DNA of 64,000 nt. Source: T1Sed10-49 sp046498405. GTDB lineage: Bacteria > Actinomycetota > Nitriliruptoria > Euzebyales > Egibacteraceae. Shown here one piece after another: positions 9,397 to 18,479 of the stretch (positions are counted from its first letter, which is position 1; each line of letters begins with the position of its first letter). Both the position numbers and the translations under genes were made by a program. The notes below the pieces were generated by a model, which was not told the origin of the DNA, did not search any database, and saw only the letters and a program-made list of their open reading frames with translations. The DNA lies in contig JAWOAS010000011.1 of the NCBI GenBank assembly GCA_046498405.1, positions 1 to 64,000 of the forward strand, in the 5' to 3' direction.

Positions 9397-10329
9397 GTGG
9401 GCCGCTACATCCTCCGCCGCCTGCTGCAGATGATCCCGGTGCTCATCGGCACGACGTTCCTCATCTACGCGATGAACTTCGCCCTGCCCGGCGACCCCGT
9501 CGCCGCGCTCGGCGGCGACCGACCGCTGCCCCAGGAGGTCCAGGAGCAGATCCGGGACCGCTACAACCTCGACGACCCACTGCTCGTGCAGTACGCGAAG
9601 TACATGGGCAACGTCGTCCAGGGCGACTTCGGCGAGAGCCTGTCGGTGCGCCGCGGGCAAGACGTCACCGAGATCGTCGCCGACACCTGGCCGGTGACCG
9701 TCCGGCTGGCCCTCGTCGCCTTCGTCTTCGAGCTCATCATCGGCATCGCCGCCGGCGTCGTCGCCGCACTGCGCCGCGGGTCGTTCCTCGACAACCTCGT
9801 GCGCGGCAGCACGATCCTCCTCGTCTCGCTGCCGATCTTCGTCACCGCGCTCGTCCTCCAGGTCGCCGTCGGCCTGCGCTTCGAGGCGATCCCTGTGGCC
9901 GGCACCCAGCAGGGGCTCGTGAGCTACTTCCTGCCAGGCATCGCGCTCGCGTCGGTCTCGCTGGCCTACCTCGCCCGGCTCACCCGCAACAGCCTCATGG
10001 AGAACCTCCGCGCCGACTACGTCCGCACGGCCACGGCCAAGGGACTGCCCCGGTCCCGCGTCGTGGGGCGCCACGCGCTGCGCAACTCGATGATCCCCGT
10101 CGTGACCTTCCTCGCCTTCGACATCGGCGTGCTGCTGTCCGGCACGATCGTCACCGAGGGGATCTTCAACCTCAACGGCATCGGTGGCATCGTCTTCGAC
10201 GCGATCCGCCAGCAGGACGGCACCGTCGTCGTCGGCATCGTGACGATGTTCGTCCTCATCTACCTCTTCGCCAACCTCGTCGTCGACGTCCTCTACGCCG
10301 CCCTCGACCCCCGGATCCGCTATGAGTGA
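9397..10329 (+). CDS. Peptide ABC transporter permease, DppB/OppB type
   Basis: First membrane subunit (310 residues) of the first peptide importer. It has the DppB-type start YILRRLLQMIPVLIGTTFLIY, several hydrophobic segments, and the EAA-type coupling region RADYVRTATAKGLP that contacts the ATPases. The GTG start has AGAGGAGG about 7 bases upstream. It overlaps the following dppC-type gene by eight bases. Separation from the binding-protein gene by a strong hairpin suggests lower expression than the binding protein. Confidence 0.93.
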   Translation: MGRYILRRLLQMIPVLIGTTFLIYAMNFALPGDPVAALGGDRPLPQEVQEQIRDRYNLDDPLLVQYAKYMGNVVQGDFGESLSVRRGQDVTEIVADTWPVTVRLALVAFVFELIIGIAAGVVAALRRGSFLDNLVRGSTILLVSLPIFVTALVLQVAVGLRFEAIPVAGTQQGLVSYFLPGIALASVSLAYLARLTRNSLMENLRADYVRTATAKGLPRSRVVGRHALRNSMIPVVTFLAFDIGVLLSGTIVTEGIFNLNGIGGIVFDAIRQQDGTVVVGIVTMFVLIYLFANLVVDVLYAALDPRIRYE

Positions 10330-11251
10330 CCCCCGCACCGGACGCGAGGTCGAGGTCGAGGTCGACGTCACCGACGCGCCCGAGGTCGCGCACCAGCCCG
10401 CCGCCGAGGGCGCGGGGCTGTGGAGCGAGGCCTGGCGCGACCTGCGCCGCAGCCCGATCTTCGTCCTCCCCGTCCTCGTCATCGCGCTCTTCGCCCTCGT
10501 GGCGTTCTTCCCCGAGTGGTTCACCGACCTCGGGCCCCGCAGCTGCGACCTCTCCCGCTCCGCGGAGCCGCCGCAGGCGGGCCACTGGCTCGGCTTCGAC
10601 CGTCAGGGCTGCGACCTCTACGCCCGGACCGTCTACTCGACGCGCGCCTCGCTGCTCATCGCGCTCATCGTCACGGTCAGCGCCTTCGTCATCGCCGTCA
10701 TCCTCGGCTCGGTCGCCGGCTACGCCGGGCGCTGGATCGACACGCTCGCCGCGCGCCTCGCCGACATCGTCTTCGGCATCCCCGTCATCGTCGGGGCGCT
10801 CGTCGTCCTCAACGTCGTCACCGACCGCGGCCTGCTCCAGGTCTCAGCGGCCCTGCTGCTCTTCATCTGGCCCCCGATGTTCCGGCTCATGCGCTCGACG
10901 GTGCTCAGCGTGCGCGAGACCGACTACGTCCAGGCGGCGCGGGCGCTCGGGGCGAGCAACCTCCGCATCATCGTCCGTCACGTCGTGCCGAACGCGCTCG
11001 CCCCGGTCATCGCCTACGCGACCGTCCTCATGGGCGTCATCATCAGCGCGGAGGCGACGATCACCTTCCTCGGCGCGGGGCTGCAGCTGCCGGCGCTGTC
11101 GTGGGGCGTGCTCCTGTCGACGCCCCCGCGCACCGAGCTGCTCAACACCCCGCACCTGCTCTTCCCCGCCCTGCCCGTCGCCCTGACCGTGCTGTCGTTC
11201 GTCCTGGCCGGCGACGCGCTCCGCGACGCCCTCGACCCGAAGCTGCGATGA
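10322..11251 (+). CDS. Peptide ABC transporter permease, DppC/OppC type
   Basis: Second membrane subunit (309 residues). An N-terminal charged cytosolic stretch of about 40 residues is followed by a transmembrane helix and an OppC-like external loop (HWLGFDRQGCDLYARTVY). The membrane core includes the coupling motif ETDYVQAARALGASN and ends with LAGDALRDALDPKLR. It overlaps the previous gene by eight bases and shares ATGA with the next, which indicates tight translational coupling. It works with the DppB-like subunit to form the channel. Confidence 0.93.
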   Translation: MSDPRTGREVEVEVDVTDAPEVAHQPAAEGAGLWSEAWRDLRRSPIFVLPVLVIALFALVAFFPEWFTDLGPRSCDLSRSAEPPQAGHWLGFDRQGCDLYARTVYSTRASLLIALIVTVSAFVIAVILGSVAGYAGRWIDTLAARLADIVFGIPVIVGALVVLNVVTDRGLLQVSAALLLFIWPPMFRLMRSTVLSVRETDYVQAARALGASNLRIIVRHVVPNALAPVIAYATVLMGVIISAEATITFLGAGLQLPALSWGVLLSTPPRTELLNTPHLLFPALPVALTVLSFVLAGDALRDALDPKLR

Positions 11252-12285
11252 GCGAGACCTACAACGCCGCCACCGCCTCGGGACGCTCGTCGCTGCCCCC
11301 TGGCGAGCCTGTCCTCGAGGTCAGTGACCTCCACGTCGAGTTCCGCACCCGTCGCGGCACGCTGCACGCCGTCAACGGCGTGAGCTGGTCGCTCGAGCCC
11401 GGCGAGACCCTCGCGATCCTCGGGGAGTCCGGGTCGGGCAAGAGCGTGAGCGCCCAGGCGATCATGGGCCTCATCGACTCCCCGCCCGGCTTCATCACCG
11501 AGGGCGCGATCCGCTTCCGCGGCGACGACCTCTTCGCCATGAGCGAGGACCGCCGCCGACGCATCCGCGGTGACGGCATCGCGATGGTCTTCCAGGACGC
11601 GCTCACCGCGCTCAACCCGGTCTTCAGCGTCGGCTGGCAGATCGCCGAGACCTACCGCGTCCACCGCGGCACGTCGAAGCGCGAGGCCTATGACAAGGCC
11701 GCGGCGCTCCTCGACCGGGTCGGCATCCCCTCGGCGCGCGAGCGGCTGCGCAGCTACCCGCACGAGTTCTCCGGCGGCATGCGTCAGCGGGCGATGATCG
11801 CGATGGCGCTCGCGCTCGACCCCGAGGTCCTCATCGCCGACGAGCCGACGACCGCGCTCGACGTCACCGTGCAGGCCCAGATCATGGACCTGCTCACCGA
11901 CCTCCAGGCCGAGCTCGGCATGGGCCTCGTGCTCATCACCCACGATCTCGCCGTCGTCGCCGAGACCGCCGACCGCGTCGCGGTGATGTACGCGGGGCGC
12001 ATCGTCGAGGAGGGCACGGTGCGCGAGGTCTTCACCGAGCCCGCCCACCCCTACACCCTCGGGCTCATGCACTCGATCCCGCCGGTGCAGCGGCGGGTGG
12101 CCTCGCTCAACCCCATCCCCGGGGCGCCACCGAACCCGGCGCAGATCCCCTCGGGCTGTCCCTTCCATCCCCGCTGCGAGTTCGCCCGCGAGCACTGCCG
12201 GGAGGTCGACCCGCCGCTCGAGACCGTCAGCGAGGGCCGAGCCAGCGCCTGTCACTACTGGGAGGAGGTCAAGGGTGGCCAGTAG
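11248..12285 (+). CDS. Peptide ABC transporter ATPase, DppD/OppD type
   Basis: ATP-binding subunit (345 residues) with Walker A GESGSGKSV, signature FSGGMRQRAM, Walker B LIADEPTTALDVT and the switch His in LITHDLAV. The C-terminal oligopeptide/dipeptide extension has the CPFHPRCEFAREHC-type cysteine cluster seen in Opp/DppD proteins, which can bind an iron-sulphur cluster. The ATG at 11248 overlaps the preceding stop (ATGA) and is followed by a short tail before VLEVSDLHVEF. The longer frame upstream is only the out-of-frame shadow of the permease gene. Confidence 0.93.
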   Translation: MSETYNAATASGRSSLPPGEPVLEVSDLHVEFRTRRGTLHAVNGVSWSLEPGETLAILGESGSGKSVSAQAIMGLIDSPPGFITEGAIRFRGDDLFAMSEDRRRRIRGDGIAMVFQDALTALNPVFSVGWQIAETYRVHRGTSKREAYDKAAALLDRVGIPSARERLRSYPHEFSGGMRQRAMIAMALALDPEVLIADEPTTALDVTVQAQIMDLLTDLQAELGMGLVLITHDLAVVAETADRVAVMYAGRIVEEGTVREVFTEPAHPYTLGLMHSIPPVQRRVASLNPIPGAPPNPAQIPSGCPFHPRCEFAREHCREVDPPLETVSEGRASACHYWEEVKGGQ

Positions 12286-13303
12286 CGCATCCGGCGAGCC
12301 GCTCCTGTCGGTGCGGGGGCTGACGAAGCACTTCCCCCTGACCCGCGGGATCGTCTTCCGTCGGCAGATCGGCTCGGTGCAGGCCGTCGACGGGGTGAGC
12401 TTCGACCTGCACGCCGGTGAGACGCTCGGCCTCGTCGGCGAGTCCGGCTGCGGCAAGTCGACGACCGCACGGCTGCTCATGCGCCTCATCGAGCCCACCG
12501 CTGGCGAGGCGACCTATGGCGGCGAGGACATCTTCCAGATGAGCCGCGCGCGCCTGCGACGGTTGCGGCGCGACATCCAGATCATCTTCCAGGACCCCTA
12601 CGCCTCGCTCGACCCGCGGATGACCGTGGGCTCGATCATCGGCGAGGGCTGGGAGGTCCACCCCGACCTCGTCCCACGCGGCCAACGACGGGCCGAGGTC
12701 GCGCGCCTCCTCGAGCAGGTCGGCCTCGAGCCCGGCCACGCCGACCGCTTCCCCCACCAGTTCAGCGGGGGGCAGCGCCAGCGCATCGGCATCGCCCGCG
12801 CGCTCGCGGTGCGCCCCGAGGTGCTCATCCTCGACGAGCCGGTCTCCGCGCTCGACGTCTCGGTGCAGGCCCAGGTCATCAACCTCATCGAGGGACTGCA
12901 GGAGGAGTACGGCTTCGCCGCCCTCTTCATCGCCCACGACCTCTCGGTCGTGCGCCACATCTCCAACCGCATCGCCGTGATGTACCTCGGCCGCATCGCC
13001 GAGATCGGCGACGCCGACGAGATCTACGAGCGGCCGGCCCACCCCTACACCCAGGCGCTGCTCTCCGCCGTCCCCTCCCCCGACCCCACGATCACCCGGC
13101 GCGAGCGCATCCGCCTCGAGGGCGACGTGCCGAGCCCGGCGAACCCGCCGAGCGGCTGCCGCTTCCGCACCCGCTGCTGGAAGGCCGACGAGCGCTGCGC
13201 CACCGAGGAGCCCGAGCTCGTCGACCGCTTCGGGCACGGCCATCCCAGCGCCTGCCACTACGCCGAGGTCAGCGACGTCCTCGGCACCGGCGAGCAGGGC
13301 TGA
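12275..13303 (+). CDS. Peptide ABC transporter ATPase, DppF/OppF type
   Basis: Second ATPase (342 residues) of the first importer. It has the OppF hallmark LTKHFPLTRGIVFRR, Walker A GESGCGKSTT, signature FSGGQRQRIGIARAL, Walker B LILDEPVSALDVS and the C-terminal PSGCRFRTRCWKADERC cluster. The GTG start overlaps the upstream gene by eleven bases, and 206 bases separate its stop from the second operon's first gene. It is very similar in sequence to the ATPase at 18476, as expected from duplication of the whole operon. Confidence 0.93.
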   Translation: MASSASGEPLLSVRGLTKHFPLTRGIVFRRQIGSVQAVDGVSFDLHAGETLGLVGESGCGKSTTARLLMRLIEPTAGEATYGGEDIFQMSRARLRRLRRDIQIIFQDPYASLDPRMTVGSIIGEGWEVHPDLVPRGQRRAEVARLLEQVGLEPGHADRFPHQFSGGQRQRIGIARALAVRPEVLILDEPVSALDVSVQAQVINLIEGLQEEYGFAALFIAHDLSVVRHISNRIAVMYLGRIAEIGDADEIYERPAHPYTQALLSAVPSPDPTITRRERIRLEGDVPSPANPPSGCRFRTRCWKADERCATEEPELVDRFGHGHPSACHYAEVSDVLGTGEQG

Positions 13304-13340
13304 CGCCACGCTGCGGTCAGTCTCTCCCGCTTGGCCCGCT

Positions 13341-13367
13341 TTGCCCCGACGGCGCGTCTGCTAACCT
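13341..13367 (+). promoter_or_regulatory. Candidate promoter of second dpp operon
   Basis: A -10 candidate TAACCT at 13362-13367 in the context CTGCTAACCT, with TTGCCC at 13341-13346 as a weak -35 (15-base spacer). It matches the -10 context of the first dpp operon. Confidence 0.4.
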
Positions 13368-13381
13368 CCTACCCAGGTCAT

Positions 13382-13406
13382 AGGAGAGGCGCGACGCGCC
13401 GCTCCT
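13382..13406 (+). other. 5'-UTR stem-loop of second dpp operon
   Basis: AGGAG-A-GGCGC pairs with GCGCC-G-CTCCT around the loop GAC: ten pairs with one internal mismatch. It lies 15 bases after the -10 candidate, near the predicted 5' end of the mRNA, where such stems often stabilise transcripts. Confidence 0.45.
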
Positions 13407-13509
13407 CACCAGTCAAACCCGGCGGTCGCGCCGGCTCATCCCTGCGGTTGGCGCAGGCTCGCGACGCACCTGAGCGGGACCTGCGAACTGCGTCCAAGGA
13501 GGTCATCAC

Positions 13510-15264
13510 ATGCGGTCACCACTCAGCCGGCCCTGGCGCTGGCTCGTGCTCCTCGCCGCGCTCGCCCTCGTCGTCGCCGCCTGCGCGGAGGACGACGCCG
13601 AGGAGCCCGAGGACGACGACGTTGACGTCGAGGAGGACGATGGCGACGACGAGGAGGGCGACGACGAGGACGACGACGAGGGCGACGACGAGGAGGCGGC
13701 CGAGCCCACCGACGGCGGCACCGTCCTCTTCGGCGACGAGCAGGAGCCGACGATCCTCAACGGCTACCTCCTCGAGGGCAACTCGGTCGTGACCTCGAAG
13801 GTCTTCAACAACCAGTTCCTCGGGGCCCACCGGATCACCCCCGACTTCGAGTACGAGCCGGTCCTCGTCGACGGCATGGCCGAGATCTCCGAGGACCCCT
13901 TCACCGTGACCTACACGATCAAGGACGAGGCGACCTGGTCCGACGGCGAGCCCATCGACGTCGAGGACTTCGTCTTCACCTGGGAGACGGTGATCGACGA
14001 GGACAACGACCAGATGACGAGCCGCGAGGGCTATGAGGACATCGAGGACTACGAGACCGACGGTGACAAGACGATCACCTTCGAGTTCTCCCAGCCCTAC
14101 GCCCCCTGGGCGCTGCTCTTCGACAACCTCCTGCCCGAGCACGTGCTCGCGGGCGAGGACTTCCAGTCGGTGATGAACGACGAGCTGCCCGACGTCGGCA
14201 GCGGCCCGTTCCTCTTCGACTCCTGGGACCAGGGCTCGCAGCTGCGCCTCGTCGCCAACGAGGACTACTGGGACGGCGACGTCGCGCTCGACGAGATCGT
14301 CATGCGCTACGTGCCGGACACGACGACGCTGACCCAGCAGATGCGCGGTGGCGAGATCGACATGTACGACCCGCAGCCGCAGATCGAGCTCATCGACCAG
14401 CTCGACGAGGTCAGCGACCGGATCAACTCCGAGGTCGGCCTCGGCCCGGTGTGGGAGCACATCGACTTCAACACCCTCGTCGACGGTCTCGACGAGGACT
14501 ACGTGCGCCAGGCGATCGCCCTGGGCATCGACCGCGAGACGATCGTCGAGACGCTCATCAACCCCGTCGACCCCGACGCGGTCGTGCTGCAGAACCCCAT
14601 CTACATGGCCAACCAGGAGCAGTACGAGGAGGCCTTCGCCAGCCTCGACCACGACCCCGAGGCCGCACAGGCCCTCCTCGAGGACAACGGCTGCGAGCAG
14701 GGTGACGACGGCATCTACGAGTGCGACGGCACCCGCTTGTCGTTCCGCCTCGGCACCACCGGCGGCAACGAGCGCCGTGAGCTCACCCAGCAGCTCATCC
14801 AGTCCGACCTCGCCGACGTCGGCATCGAGATCACCATCGAGAACGACGAGGGCGCGGCGTTCTTCGACCGCCTCAACACCCCCGAGGCGTGCGACGGCAT
14901 CTGCGACTACGACATCGCGATGTTCGCGTGGGTCGGCTCGCCGGACCCCACGGCCAACCGCAACATCTACGCCTGCGACTTCGAGGACGGCGAGGACCCG
15001 CAGCCCCGCCCGCAGAACTGGACGGTGTGGTGCGACGAGGAGGCCAGCGCCCTCATGGACGAGGCCGCCCAGACGGTCGACCCCGACGAGCAGGCGGCGC
15101 TGTGGAACGAGGTCGCCGAGATCATGTCGGAGGGCGCGCCGATCGTCCCCCTCTTCCAGCAGCCCCAGCTGCTGGCCTGGGACGACGCGATCACCGGCCC
15201 GCAGCTCAACGCCACGAACCAGACGCAGTTCTGGAACTCCGACGAGTGGGCGTTGACGGAGTAG
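13510..15264 (+). CDS. Family-5 peptide-binding lipoprotein (second dpp operon)
   Basis: Second SBP_bac_5 lipoprotein (584 residues), with lipobox Cys25 in LVVAACAEDD and an acidic linker of about 45 residues nearly free of other amino acids. The fold starts at GGTVLFGDEQEPTILNGYL and contains ATWSDGEPIDVEDFVFTWE, the classic ligand-pocket region. AAGGAGG at 13497-13503 sets the ATG. Signal peptide and linker are nearly identical at DNA level to those of the 7499 gene, while the ligand-binding domain is clearly different, so the two importers probably take different peptides. Confidence 0.93.
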   Translation: MRSPLSRPWRWLVLLAALALVVAACAEDDAEEPEDDDVDVEEDDGDDEEGDDEDDDEGDDEEAAEPTDGGTVLFGDEQEPTILNGYLLEGNSVVTSKVFNNQFLGAHRITPDFEYEPVLVDGMAEISEDPFTVTYTIKDEATWSDGEPIDVEDFVFTWETVIDEDNDQMTSREGYEDIEDYETDGDKTITFEFSQPYAPWALLFDNLLPEHVLAGEDFQSVMNDELPDVGSGPFLFDSWDQGSQLRLVANEDYWDGDVALDEIVMRYVPDTTTLTQQMRGGEIDMYDPQPQIELIDQLDEVSDRINSEVGLGPVWEHIDFNTLVDGLDEDYVRQAIALGIDRETIVETLINPVDPDAVVLQNPIYMANQEQYEEAFASLDHDPEAAQALLEDNGCEQGDDGIYECDGTRLSFRLGTTGGNERRELTQQLIQSDLADVGIEITIENDEGAAFFDRLNTPEACDGICDYDIAMFAWVGSPDPTANRNIYACDFEDGEDPQPRPQNWTVWCDEEASALMDEAAQTVDPDEQAALWNEVAEIMSEGAPIVPLFQQPQLLAWDDAITGPQLNATNQTQFWNSDEWALTE

Positions 15265-15288
15265 CCGACGCGTCGCTGTCATCGGCGT

Positions 15289-15363
15289 GACGAGGCCGGG
15301 GTCCAGGCGCTAGCCTGCACCCGGTGACCACCGCAGCGGTGGTCACCGGACCCCGGCCTCGTT
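15289..15363 (+). other. Nested inverted repeat between binding protein and permease gene
   Basis: Outer arms 15289-15304 and 15348-15363 pair over 16 bases (15 Watson-Crick pairs plus one G-T). Inside, 15323-15332 (GGTGACCACC) pairs perfectly with 15338-15347, directly against the outer right arm. The unpaired part of the outer loop contains GCTAGCCT, which looks like the -10 elements elsewhere in the window. It sits in the same place as the hairpin at 9217 in the sister operon. Confidence 0.65.
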
Positions 15364-15438
15364 CTCGTGCCGGAGGGGCGTCCTGCGCCCCATGCAGCCC
15401 GCGCGCCTACGGCCCGCCCCTGGGGAAGGACCGGCCAC

Positions 15439-16413
15439 GTGTTCCAGTACGCCATCCGGCGCCTGCTCATCTCCATCCCGGTCATCGTGCTCGGGACGTT
15501 CATCATCTTCGGCGCGGTGACGATCACCGGCGACCCCCTGCAGGAGCTCCGCCAGCAGCCGAACATCACCCAGGAGCAGATCGACCAGGTCCGCGAGTCC
15601 CGCGGGCTCGACGAGCCCTTCTACGTCCAGTACTGGCAGTGGGTCACCGACATCCCCACCGAGGGCTTCGGCGACTACCTCATCTCCCCACGCCCGATCT
15701 GGCCGGACCTCCAGCGGGTCATGGGCAACACCCTGCAGCTCGTCATCGCCGCGGAGGTCCTCGCCTTCATCGTCGCGATCGCCCTCGGCACGATCTCGGC
15801 GAAGCGGCAGTACAGCGTCTTCGACTACGCCACGACGACGATCAGCTTCTTCGGCTACTCGATGCCGTCGTTCTGGTTCGCCCTCATCCTCCAGCTCATC
15901 GTCGTGCAGATCTTCTTCGCCACGGGCGTGCGGATCTTCCCGATCGCGAACCTCTCCTCGGCCGACCCCGGCACGGGGCTCGCGTTCGCGCTCGACCGGA
16001 TGCACCACCTCGTCCTGCCGGTCATCTCGCTCGCGATCTTCTCCATCGCGAGCTACAGCCGCTACATGCGCGCCTCGATGCTCGAGGTCATCAACTCCGA
16101 CTACGTGCGCACCGCCCGGGCGAAGGGCCTGCGCGAGGCCAAGATCACGACGCGCCACGCGATGCGCAACGCGCTCATCCCGACGATCACCGTCGCCGCG
16201 CTGTCCTTCGGCACGCTGATGTCCGGCGCGATCGTCATCGAGACGGTCTTCGGCCTCGACGGGATGGGGCGCTACTTCATCCTCCAGCTCGGACGACGCG
16301 ACCCCTATCCGATCATGGCGTGGCTCACCGTCGTCGCGACGATCATCGTGATCTTCAACCTCATCGCCGACCTCGTCTACGGCTACCTCGACCCAAGGAT
16401 CCGGTATGACTGA
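15439..16413 (+). CDS. Peptide ABC transporter permease, DppB/OppB type (second)
   Basis: DppB-like subunit (324 residues) with the start FQYAIRRLLISIPVIVLGTF, an external loop containing RESRGLDEPFYVQYWQW, and the coupling motif SDYVRTARAKGLREAK. The GTG at 15439 is chosen because GGGGAAGGA lies about 9 bases upstream and it begins at the conserved N-terminus. Upstream in-frame codons would run through the large inverted repeat. The stop overlaps the next gene by eight bases, as in the first operon. Confidence 0.92.
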   Translation: MFQYAIRRLLISIPVIVLGTFIIFGAVTITGDPLQELRQQPNITQEQIDQVRESRGLDEPFYVQYWQWVTDIPTEGFGDYLISPRPIWPDLQRVMGNTLQLVIAAEVLAFIVAIALGTISAKRQYSVFDYATTTISFFGYSMPSFWFALILQLIVVQIFFATGVRIFPIANLSSADPGTGLAFALDRMHHLVLPVISLAIFSIASYSRYMRASMLEVINSDYVRTARAKGLREAKITTRHAMRNALIPTITVAALSFGTLMSGAIVIETVFGLDGMGRYFILQLGRRDPYPIMAWLTVVATIIVIFNLIADLVYGYLDPRIRYD

Positions 16414-17389
16414 CGACGTGCGCCAACGGGAGGAGCCCCGGGCGGCCGCCGGCCAGGACGTGCCTCCGGCCGGGGAGAACGTCGAGCAGCCGACGGCCGA
16501 CGGCTTCGACGCCACCGAGGGCATCACCGTCGAGTCGCGCAGCCAGTGGCAGCTCTTCCGGCGCAAGTTCGTGCGCCACAAGCTCGCGATGGGCAGCCTG
16601 CTCTTCCTCCTCGTCGTCACCTTCGCCGCCTTCAACGCCGAGTGGGTCGCGCCCTACGAGTACGACGAGATCAACGTCGTCATGCGCTCGAGCGCCCCGA
16701 CCCTCGAGCAGAACCACTTCTTCGGCACCGACCAGCTCGGCCGCGACTACTTCAGCCGCGTGCTCTACGGCACGAGGACCTCGCTCATCGCCGCCGGCGT
16801 CGCGGGGATCATCGCCGTCATCGTCGGCACGACGATCGGGGCGGTCGCGGGCTTCTACCGTGGCTGGATCGACTCGCTGCTCATGCGCCTGACCGACCTC
16901 GTCCTCATCATCCCGCTGCTCGCGATCCTCCTCGTCGCGGCGACGTTCTTCGGGCGGGGCCAACCGTTCCGCGTCGCGGTGATCATCGGCCTGCTCGTGT
17001 GGGTCTCGCTCGCGCGCATCGTGCGCGGGGTCTTCCTGTCGCTGCGCGAGAAGGAGTTCGTCCAGGCCGCCCGGGCCTCGGGCGCGACCGACCTGCGGAT
17101 CATCTTCCGTCACATGCTGCCGAACACCGTCGGGCCGATCGTCGTCAACCTCACGCTCACGCTCGCCGCGGTCATCATCCTCGAGGCCACGCTGGCCTTC
17201 CTCGGCCTCGGCGTGAACCCACCCGAGCCCGCCCTCGGCCTGCTCATCGAGGAGGGCCGCAGCGCGATGCAGACGCAGTGGTGGCTCATCCTCATGCCCG
17301 GGCTCACGCTCGTGGCGATCGCGCTGGCGATCAACTTCGTCGGCGACGGCCTGCGCGACGCCCTCGACCCGACCCAGCGCGAGAGCTGA
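16406..17389 (+). CDS. Peptide ABC transporter permease, DppC/OppC type (second)
   Basis: DppC-like subunit (327 residues). A long hydrophilic N-terminus of about 50 residues precedes QLFRRKFVRHKLAMGSLLF. The external loop NHFFGTDQLGRDYFSRVLYG and the coupling motif EKEFVQAARASGATDL are diagnostic. It is translationally coupled to the upstream permease by an eight-base overlap, and 43 bases separate it from the ATPase gene, unlike the overlap in the first operon. Confidence 0.93.
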   Translation: MTDDVRQREEPRAAAGQDVPPAGENVEQPTADGFDATEGITVESRSQWQLFRRKFVRHKLAMGSLLFLLVVTFAAFNAEWVAPYEYDEINVVMRSSAPTLEQNHFFGTDQLGRDYFSRVLYGTRTSLIAAGVAGIIAVIVGTTIGAVAGFYRGWIDSLLMRLTDLVLIIPLLAILLVAATFFGRGQPFRVAVIIGLLVWVSLARIVRGVFLSLREKEFVQAARASGATDLRIIFRHMLPNTVGPIVVNLTLTLAAVIILEATLAFLGLGVNPPEPALGLLIEEGRSAMQTQWWLILMPGLTLVAIALAINFVGDGLRDALDPTQRES

Positions 17390-17432
17390 CGGCGATGTCC
17401 CTGCCCCGCCCCTCGACCGCAGAGGTCCGCCC

Positions 17433-18479
17433 GTGACCGAGCCGCTGCTGTCCATCCGCGACCTCGTGACGGAGTTCGACACCCCCGACGGCGTCGTCTC
17501 CGCGGTCAACGGCGTCTCCTACGACGTCTTCCCCGGCGAGACCGTCGGCGTCGTCGGGGAGTCCGGCTCCGGCAAGTCGGTGACGGTCATGACCGTGCTC
17601 GGCCTCATCGGCCAGCCTCCCGGCCGCATCGCCGGGGGCGAGATCCTCCTCGAGGGACGCGACCTCCTCACCTTGAGCGCCAAGGCGATGCGCAAGGTGC
17701 GGGGCGACGAGATCGCGATGATCTTCCAGGACCCCATGACCTCGCTCAACCCGGTGCTCACGATCGGGGCCCAGATCAGCGAGGCGCTGCTCGTCCACCG
17801 CGACATGAGCGAGGACGCGGCCCGCCAGCGGGGCATCGAGCTCCTCGAGCTCGTCGGCGTGCCCAACGCCGAGCAGCGCTACGACCAGTACCCGCACGAG
17901 TACTCCGGCGGGATGCGCCAGCGCGCGATGATCGCGATGGCGATCGCCAACCAGCCGAAGGTCCTCATCGCCGACGAGCCCACGACCGCCCTCGACGTCA
18001 CGATCCAGGCCCAGGTCCTCGAGGTCCTCGAGAGCGCGAAGCGCGAGACGAACGCCGGGACGATCCTCATCACCCACGACCTCGGGCTCATCGCCGAGAT
18101 GGCCGACCGCGTCGTCGTGATGTACGGCGGCAAGGTCGTCGAGATGGGCACCGTCGACGAGATCTTCCACGCCCCGCGCCATCCCTACACCCTCGGGCTG
18201 CTCTCGAGCCTGCCGCGCCTCGACGTCGACCTCGAGCGGCTCGAGCCGATCGTCGGCTCGCCGCCGAGCCTCATCAACCTGCCACCCGGCTGCGCCTTCC
18301 ACCCCCGCTGCTCGCTGGGGCGGGGCCGCGAGCGCTGCCGCCGCGAGGTGCCCGAGCTCGTCGGCGTCGGCGACGGGCACATCGCGGCCTGCCACTACAC
18401 CGAGGAGATGGCCGAGGAGATCCGCCGCGTCGAGCGCGAGACCGGCGCGACCTTCGGCGCGGGAGGTGGTGCCGCATGA
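17433..18479 (+). CDS. Peptide ABC transporter ATPase, DppD/OppD type (second)
   Basis: ATPase of 348 residues with Walker A GESGSGKSV, a Q-loop in MIFQDPMTSLNPV, signature YSGGMRQRAM, Walker B LIADEPTTALDVT and switch His in LITHDLGL. The C-terminal PPGCAFHPRCSLGRGRERC cysteine cluster is of the OppD type. The GTG start places MTEPLLSIRDL at the normal N-terminus. It shares ATGA with the next gene. Confidence 0.93.
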   Translation: MTEPLLSIRDLVTEFDTPDGVVSAVNGVSYDVFPGETVGVVGESGSGKSVTVMTVLGLIGQPPGRIAGGEILLEGRDLLTLSAKAMRKVRGDEIAMIFQDPMTSLNPVLTIGAQISEALLVHRDMSEDAARQRGIELLELVGVPNAEQRYDQYPHEYSGGMRQRAMIAMAIANQPKVLIADEPTTALDVTIQAQVLEVLESAKRETNAGTILITHDLGLIAEMADRVVVMYGGKVVEMGTVDEIFHAPRHPYTLGLLSSLPRLDVDLERLEPIVGSPPSLINLPPGCAFHPRCSLGRGRERCRREVPELVGVGDGHIAACHYTEEMAEEIRRVERETGATFGAGGGAA

